Part shown: positions 7,904-11,727 of the stretch, in pieces | Layout of the letters: each line of letters opens with the position of its first letter | Position numbering within the stretch: the first letter of the stretch is position 1 | The notes under the pieces: generated by a model | Seen by the model: the letters and a program-made list of their open reading frames with translations, nothing else | Told to the model about the DNA's origin: nothing | The model's database searches: none | Made by a program: the position numbers and the translations under genes | Origin: an uncultured Lachnospiraceae bacterium | GTDB lineage: Bacteria; Bacillota; Clostridia; Lachnospirales; Lachnospiraceae | NCBI GenBank assembly: GCA_905236925.1 | Contig: CAJOQS010000023.1 | Span: 1-11,727 of the forward strand | Direction: 5' to 3' | Length of the DNA stretch: 11,727 nucleotides

Positions 7904-7934
7904 CGGGGAGCCAATGCGGCTCCCCGTTATTTTT
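7904..7934 (+). terminator. Intrinsic terminator after the M18 aminopeptidase
   Basis: A perfect 9-bp GC-rich stem (7904-7912 with 7918-7926) and a five-base loop are followed by TTATTTTT (7927-7934). It starts 19 bases after the stop codon and ends 22 bases before the apbE start. Confidence 0.93.
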
Positions 7935-7956
7935 CGCGGAAAGGAGCGGAGGCGGG

Positions 7957-9051
7957 ATGCTTAATAAGAAATACTTATGTATTCCATTGATATTAGTAAT
8001 GACAATGCTCGTCGCGGCTCTTTTTTCGGGATGCGGCAGGACTTCCGCGGACGGACAGATCGCGGTCACACGCTCGGAGGACGAGCTGAGGGCTTCCTTT
8101 TTCGCTTTTGATACATATATGACGATCAGCGTTAGGACCTCCGACGGCGGAAGCGGGTCGATCAGCAGAAAGAAGCTGAAGGAGATAGCAGGGGAAGCGG
8201 CAAGGCTTGAGAAGCTTTTCAGCGCAACGGACCCGGAGGCCGAAATTTACAGGATCAATGCAGGGGAGCTTGATTTAAGGGATGCTTCGCCCGAGATAAA
8301 GGAGCTGCTTGCGTTTTCCGCCGACATGTATGAAAGGACCGGCGGGGCGCTCGATATCACGGCATATCCTCTCGTGAAGGCATGGGGGTTTACCACGGGG
8401 GAAAACAGAATACCCGACGAGGCAGAGATACGGCGCCTGCTTGAACGTGTCGGCGGAAGGCTCGTAAAGGACGAAGCGGACGGATCATTAATTTTGAGCG
8501 GAGAAGGAACCGAGATCGATCTCGGAGCCGTGGCCAAGGGGTATCTGAGCAACAGATTGGCGGAGCTGCTCAGGAATGCCGGAGTTGAGCACGCGCTGCT
8601 CGATCTGGGCGGCAATATAGTCACGATAGGGACAAAACCCGACGGAAGCGAGTGGAAGGTCGGGATCAGGAACCCCGAGGATGCCTTTGGGATCGATGCA
8701 TCAAACAGCACGGTGAATCCGATGATCGGCTATGTATCGGTGCATGACAGTGCGGTGGTCACCTCGGGCGGCTATGAGAGATGCTTTGCCGACGATGAAG
8801 GCAATGTCTACTGGCACATAATCGATCCGTCAACGGGTTACCCGGCGCGGTCGGGAGTAATCTCGGCAACCGTTGTGGGTGAGGATGCCCTGCTGTGCGA
8901 CGCGCTTTCAACGGCTCTTTTCGTCATGGGCGAGGAACGGGCGCGGGAATACTACGCGGCAAACGGCGGATTTGAATACATCCTTGTGCTTGAAAACGGT
9001 GAGATCGCGGCTTCGGAAGGCATCGGGGATTCAATAACATATATGAAATAA
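7957..9051 (+). CDS. apbE: FAD:protein FMN transferase, lipoprotein (ApbE)
   Basis: ApbE uses FAD to attach FMN covalently to Thr/Ser of extracytoplasmic or membrane flavoproteins such as RnfG/RnfD subunits. The 364-residue protein starts with a lipoprotein signal: Lys4-Lys5, a hydrophobic stretch to residue 24, and the lipobox FSGC with Cys26, so it should be anchored on the outer face of the membrane. Family motifs are FDTYMTI (51-57), GGALDIT (129-135), EIDLGAVAKGY (186-196), LDLGGN (215-220), VVTSGGYER (267-275), HIIDPSTG (287-294) and the metal-binding CDALSTA (314-320); all look intact. A strong ribosome binding region (aaggag...ggaggcggg, 7941-7956) precedes the ATG. No flavoprotein substrate gene is in the window. 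A terminator lies just upstream, and I see no clear promoter after it. Confidence 0.94.
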   Translation: MLNKKYLCIPLILVMTMLVAALFSGCGRTSADGQIAVTRSEDELRASFFAFDTYMTISVRTSDGGSGSISRKKLKEIAGEAARLEKLFSATDPEAEIYRINAGELDLRDASPEIKELLAFSADMYERTGGALDITAYPLVKAWGFTTGENRIPDEAEIRRLLERVGGRLVKDEADGSLILSGEGTEIDLGAVAKGYLSNRLAELLRNAGVEHALLDLGGNIVTIGTKPDGSEWKVGIRNPEDAFGIDASNSTVNPMIGYVSVHDSAVVTSGGYERCFADDEGNVYWHIIDPSTGYPARSGVISATVVGEDALLCDALSTALFVMGEERAREYYAANGGFEYILVLENGEIAASEGIGDSITYMK

Positions 9052-9058
9052 AAAAACC

Positions 9059-9087
9059 GGAACCGGGGTCTTATAACTCTCGTCTAA
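9059..9087 (+). promoter_or_regulatory. Putative ECF-sigma promoter (autoregulation)
   Basis: GGAACC (9059-9064), 16 bases, then CGTCTAA (9081-9087) matches the general ECF-class consensus of an AAC-containing -35 and a CGTC/TCTAA -10. It lies 101 bases before an ECF sigma gene, and transcription would start near 9093. By analogy with many ECF regulons, it probably lets the sigma factor drive its own operon. The match is seen in the sequence; the use by this sigma factor is inferred. Confidence 0.65.
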
Positions 9088-9109
9088 TGTGCGAGAACGG
9101 AAGATAAGG

Positions 9110-9138
9110 TCGACTTTTACCCCGGCTTCGTATAAAAT
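9110..9138 (+). promoter_or_regulatory. Possible weak sigma-A promoter of the sigma operon
   Basis: TCGACT (9110-9115, 4/6 match), a 17-base spacer and TAAAAT (9133-9138, 5/6 match) could give basal expression of the sigma gene from about 9145. The match is moderate and could be chance. Confidence 0.3.
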
Positions 9139-9188
9139 GGAATGCGGTAAGGAAGGCATGGAAGTTAAGGTAAGGGTGGACCTGAATT

Positions 9189-9707
9189 ATGAATGAAGAA
9201 AACCGAGATCAAGGCTATAGGATCGAAGATCTTATGCGGCAGTACGGCAATGATGTACTGCGAACGGCTTATTCCTATGTGAAGGACAGGGACGCGGCGG
9301 AGGACCTTTTTCAGGAGGTCTTTATCAAGGCGCACTACAACATGGATAAGTTCCGCGGGGACTGCTCGATCAAAAGCTGGCTGATACGCATAACGATCAA
9401 CGTCTGCAAGGATTATCTGAAAAGTGCGTATCAGAAGCGCGTGGTTCCGATGATGGAGTTCGAGGAGGACGCCATTGTTTCGGACAATGATTATGAAGAA
9501 GTCGAGAACGCAGACCGCAACGCCCAGATAAGGCGTGCGGTGGAATCACTTCCCGAGAACTACAGGGAAGTAGTGGTCAGCGTGTATTTTAATGAGCAGA
9601 GCGTGGCGGAGACTGCGAAGGCCCTAAATGTTGCCGAAGGAACAGTTAAAAGCCGCCTCTCGCGTGCACGCGACATGCTGAAAAATAAACTGGAAGGGAG
9701 GATCTGA
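9189..9707 (+). CDS. ECF-type RNA polymerase sigma factor
   Basis: This 172-residue protein has only regions 2 and 4 of sigma-70, the hallmark of extracytoplasmic-function sigma factors. Region 2 spans about residues 15-80 with DAAEDLFQEVFIKA (35-48) for core binding and the melting/-10 segment SWLIRITINVCKDYL (63-77). An acidic linker (89-108) follows, then region 4 (113-170) with a helix-turn-helix around SVAETAKALNVAEGTVKSRL (138-157) that reads the -35 box. It is neither SigA nor SigD. The ATG at 9189 follows a purine-rich site (aagggtgg, 9172-9179). The next gene begins two bases after the stop, the usual arrangement of a sigma factor with its anti-sigma. A GGAACC/CGTCTAA promoter lies upstream. 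The inducing signal is unknown. Confidence 0.94.
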   Translation: MNEENRDQGYRIEDLMRQYGNDVLRTAYSYVKDRDAAEDLFQEVFIKAHYNMDKFRGDCSIKSWLIRITINVCKDYLKSAYQKRVVPMMEFEEDAIVSDNDYEEVENADRNAQIRRAVESLPENYREVVVSVYFNEQSVAETAKALNVAEGTVKSRLSRARDMLKNKLEGRI

Positions 9708-9709
9708 CC

Positions 9710-10627
9710 ATGGAAAACAACAGTGATCTTGAAAAGGTTATACATGACGGCCTGGACGCTTCATGGGAAGACCTCGGTATTTCCGTGAGCGAAGACCTGA
9801 TCGCCAGAACCATGAAGGCGATCGAAGAACGCCGCGACGGGGATAACAGCCTCCCGGAGGGTATGAATGAGGAAAAGGCGGACGCGGATAAAAAAGCGCG
9901 GATCATTAAAATATCAGGCTTCGTTAAATACGCGGCCGGTATCGCCGCTGCCCTTCTTGTGGGCCTCGTGATCGGCGTGGGTGCTGCAAGGAACGGGATG
10001 TTTGTCAGGAAATCAGCCGACTCGGCAATGTCTTACAATATGGCTGCGGCTCCCGAGTCTAACTATAATTCCACTGAGACTTCCACTGAGACGGTATCCG
10101 ATATGGCAACAGAAGAGGGAATACCCGGCGAGGATAACGAAGACTCCGCAATGGATTTTTATTACGGGGAAGGGGACATGCTTGAGGATTCAAAACTCAG
10201 GTCTGCGATGTCCATAGACACAAACGGCATTGCCGGCGACACCGTTGCGGAAGCCGCTGAGACCGGCAGGACCTTTTACGGGTATGCGTATCCCGACAGG
10301 AACTATTATCTGATCGAGGATCAGGAGCTTGAAGGTCTGATCACGGAATACCTCAAGACTGTGGATAAAAATCTGGTTTCAAGTGTCAGCGGATTTGCGA
10401 ACTATACCGGCAGCGACGAGGAAAAAACACTGCTGAAGCTGAGCATGTGGAACCACGATGAGCAGAGCTTTATGCTCAGTGATTATGTCATCTGTGAGAA
10501 CAAGCTTTATCACACCTACGGAAATGCGTTTTCCTCCAGCTTTACGGATTACAACACGGAAGAATACAGCCTGGCGGACGGAGCCGCGGTCGCGGAGCAG
10601 ATCCTTGAAATCATCAGAATATACTGA
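9710..10627 (+). CDS. Putative membrane anti-sigma factor
   Basis: This 305-residue protein has a cytoplasmic N-terminus (1-70) with an amphipathic segment (SVSEDLIARTMKAIEE, 25-40) of the kind seen at the start of anti-sigma factors. One membrane helix follows (about 71-93), then an Asp/Glu/Ser/Thr-rich linker (about 103-185) and a C-terminal extracytoplasmic domain (about 187-305) that I do not recognise. The HxxxCxxC zinc motif of ZAS-type anti-sigmas is absent; the only Cys is in the outer domain (residue 262). The ATG is two bases after the sigma stop, with a ggagg-like site inside the end of the sigma gene, so translation is probably coupled. Its role as inhibitor of the adjacent sigma factor is inferred from position and topology, not from a recognised family signature. 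Confidence 0.7.
   Translation: MENNSDLEKVIHDGLDASWEDLGISVSEDLIARTMKAIEERRDGDNSLPEGMNEEKADADKKARIIKISGFVKYAAGIAAALLVGLVIGVGAARNGMFVRKSADSAMSYNMAAAPESNYNSTETSTETVSDMATEEGIPGEDNEDSAMDFYYGEGDMLEDSKLRSAMSIDTNGIAGDTVAEAAETGRTFYGYAYPDRNYYLIEDQELEGLITEYLKTVDKNLVSSVSGFANYTGSDEEKTLLKLSMWNHDEQSFMLSDYVICENKLYHTYGNAFSSSFTDYNTEEYSLADGAAVAEQILEIIRIY
10069..10092 (+). repeat. 12-bp tandem duplication within the anti-sigma gene
   Basis: The 12-mer ttccactgagac occurs twice in perfect tandem (10069-10080 and 10081-10092). It encodes STETSTET in the extracytoplasmic linker just beyond the membrane helix. The unit is a multiple of three, so copy-number change would keep the frame. Confidence 0.85.
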
Positions 10628-10662
10628 TGGCGGGGATTAAACAGTAAAAGGAAGAATACGAA

Positions 10663-11112
10663 ATGTCAGAAAAGCTCAGGATAACCTATTTATCCGACAA
10701 GATAGAAAAACTGCGTTACATCGACGGCAAGTCCGACTGGATCGACCTTCGCGCCGCCGAGCACGTTGTGATGAAAAAAGGGGAATACAGGCTCATCAAC
10801 CTCGGAGTCAGCATCAGCCTGCCGGACGGCTATGAGGCTGTCGTGGTCCCCAGAAGCTCAACCTACAAGAATTTCGGACTTATCCAGGCCAACAGCTGCG
10901 GCGTGATCGATGAATGCTACGGCAAATACAGCAGCGATGATGTATGGTATGTGCCCATGATAGCCATGCGGGACACCGAGGTCAACATCAACGACAGGAT
11001 ATGCCAGTTCAGGATACAGAAGCATCAGCCCCGGATCGAATTCGAGGAGGTCGAGGCGGGAGAACTTAGCGGCCCCGCACGCGGCGGATTCGGTGTGACC
11101 GGAATCAATTAA
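10663..11112 (+). CDS. dut: dUTP diphosphatase (dUTPase)
   Basis: dUTPase hydrolyses dUTP to dUMP and diphosphate, keeping uracil out of DNA and supplying dUMP for thymidylate synthesis. It is normally a homotrimer. The protein is 149 residues, and the five motifs are in order: DWIDLRAA (25-32), PRSS (63-66), GVIDECYGK (80-88) with the presumed catalytic Asp83 and nucleoside-stacking Tyr86, NDRICQFRI (110-118), and the Gly-rich C-terminal arm RGGFGVTG (140-147). Motif 1 is the DWxDLRAA variant seen in the subfamily shared by Bacillota and their phages. The ATG at 10663 follows aagga-like bases near 10648-10652. It lies 35 bases after the anti-sigma gene and may be read through from that operon. 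Nothing else here suggests a phage. Confidence 0.9.
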   Translation: MSEKLRITYLSDKIEKLRYIDGKSDWIDLRAAEHVVMKKGEYRLINLGVSISLPDGYEAVVVPRSSTYKNFGLIQANSCGVIDECYGKYSSDDVWYVPMIAMRDTEVNINDRICQFRIQKHQPRIEFEEVEAGELSGPARGGFGVTGIN

Positions 11113-11129
11113 AAATCAGCTTGCATTTG

Positions 11130-11174
11130 CTAACCGATTGTAGTATACAGAATACAACAATCGGTTAGTTGTTT
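11130..11174 (+). terminator. Long hairpin, probable terminator after dut
   Basis: A perfect 12-bp inverted repeat (11130-11141 with 11157-11168) continues, after one A-A mismatch, with four more pairs (11143-11146 with 11152-11155) around a five-base loop. The tail TTGTTT (11169-11174) is a weak U-tract. It lies 18 bases after the dut stop. It could instead, or also, act as an operator or leader element of the serine dehydratase gene. Confidence 0.6.
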
Positions 11175-11192
11175 GTCAGAGGTGGGATCATA

Positions 11193-11727
11193 ATGGAATC
11201 ACTGCGGGAATTATATAAAATCGGGCACGGACCTTCGAGTTCACATACAATGGGGCCTGCAAAGGCCTCAAAACTGTTTTTGAAGGAATTTCCGGGCGCG
11301 GACGAATACAAGGTCTATCTGTACGGATCCCTTGCAAAAACGGGAAAAGGACATATGACGGATGTCATAATCAAGAAGGAATTCGAAGGCCATGACATCG
11401 AGATCATATTCGACCCGCTTAAAAGGGGACTTCCGCACGCCAACACAATGGAGATGTTCGCCTACAGGGAGGGCGAGCAGATAGGCTACTGGCGCGTGTA
11501 CAGTGTCGGCGGCGGCGAGATACACGTGGAAGGCAAGGGAAGCATCAAGCCTCCCGAGATTTACAAGCTCAACACCTTTGCCGAGATAAGGCAGTACTGC
11601 TACGACAAGGACATAAGGATCTGGCAGTATGTGCAGGAGGTTGAAGGACCCGAGATATGGGATTATCTCGAAGAGGTCTGGACGACCATGCGAAGGGCGA
11701 TAACCGAGGGCCTCAGGGCCGAAGGCG
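11193..11727 (+). CDS. L-serine ammonia-lyase (iron-sulfur), N-terminal part
   Basis: The frame is open from the ATG at 11193 to the window edge (178 codons), so the 3' end is missing. The protein begins MESLRELYKIGHGPSSSHTM; GPSSSHTMGP (13-22) is the signature of the beta domain of iron-sulfur L-serine dehydratases, which convert L-serine to pyruvate and ammonia. LYGSLAKTGKGHMTD (43-57) and VYSVGGGEIHVEG (around 106-118) are further family segments. The sequence runs on past the beta core into PEIWDYLEEVWTTMRRAI, which looks like the linker leading to the alpha (4Fe-4S) domain. A single-chain beta-alpha enzyme (sdaA type) is therefore likely, but the cut prevents proof. The ribosome binding site is aggtggg (11180-11186), six bases before the ATG. 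A long hairpin ends 24 bases upstream. Confidence 0.9.
   Translation, partial: MESLRELYKIGHGPSSSHTMGPAKASKLFLKEFPGADEYKVYLYGSLAKTGKGHMTDVIIKKEFEGHDIEIIFDPLKRGLPHANTMEMFAYREGEQIGYWRVYSVGGGEIHVEGKGSIKPPEIYKLNTFAEIRQYCYDKDIRIWQYVQEVEGPEIWDYLEEVWTTMRRAITEGLRAEG

Noticed and set aside
9063..9125. 7-bp inverted repeat ccggggt/accccgg with inner pairings flanking the ECF promoter -10
   Set aside because: The arms are short and 49 bases apart, there is no U-tract, and most of it lies upstream of the expected start site, so it would not be transcribed from the ECF promoter. It could be chance.
10663..11112. dUTPase as a sign of a prophage
   Set aside because: dUTPase is common in phages, but no other phage-like gene, integrase or attachment repeat is visible, and the neighbours are ordinary chromosomal genes.

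Overview
The window looks like chromosomal DNA of a Gram-positive anaerobe of the class Clostridia, most like Lachnospiraceae. The evidence is an AddA-type (not RecBCD) recombination nuclease, an Hsp33 next to a Bacillus/Thermotoga-type CheY, the 470-residue form of M18 aminopeptidase, an iron-sulfur L-serine dehydratase, AGGAG-like ribosome binding sites and heavy use of AGG for arginine. The family assignment is an inference from protein style. All genes are on the + strand. No gene-free stretch exceeds about 140 bases, and I see no mobile element, CRISPR array, tRNA or rRNA.

Layout. (1) 1-4063: the 3' part of addA, a class I SAM methyltransferase and hslO (Hsp33) are packed with gaps of 14 bases or less, so they are probably one operon. 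(2) 4100-4606: cheY has its own near-consensus sigma-A promoter and a strong intrinsic terminator. (3) 4625-7935: a 605-residue multidomain signalling protein (histidine-kinase-like region, receiver-like region, HPt domain, extra helical tail) and an M18 aminopeptidase lie together and end in a clear terminator. (4) 7957-9051: apbE, encoding a lipoprotein FAD:protein FMN transferase. (5) 9059-10627: an ECF sigma factor and a membrane-anchored, probably anti-sigma, partner, preceded by a sequence that reads as an ECF-type promoter. (6) 10663-11112: dUTPase, followed by a long hairpin. (7) 11193 to the end: the N-terminal part of L-serine ammonia-lyase.

The part most worth a second look is cheY plus the 605-residue protein. 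In that protein the kinase phospho-acceptor His, the ATP-binding Asn, the second glycine box and the receiver acidic pair all appear to be lost, while the HPt histidine and one receiver aspartate are kept. This suggests a phosphotransfer or scaffold protein built from a dead hybrid kinase, placed just behind a highly expressed CheY and separated from it by a terminator. The second point is the probable autoregulated ECF sigma/anti-sigma pair, whose anti-sigma lacks the usual zinc motif. The rest is housekeeping: DNA repair, redox chaperone, peptide turnover, flavinylation, dUTP removal and serine catabolism.
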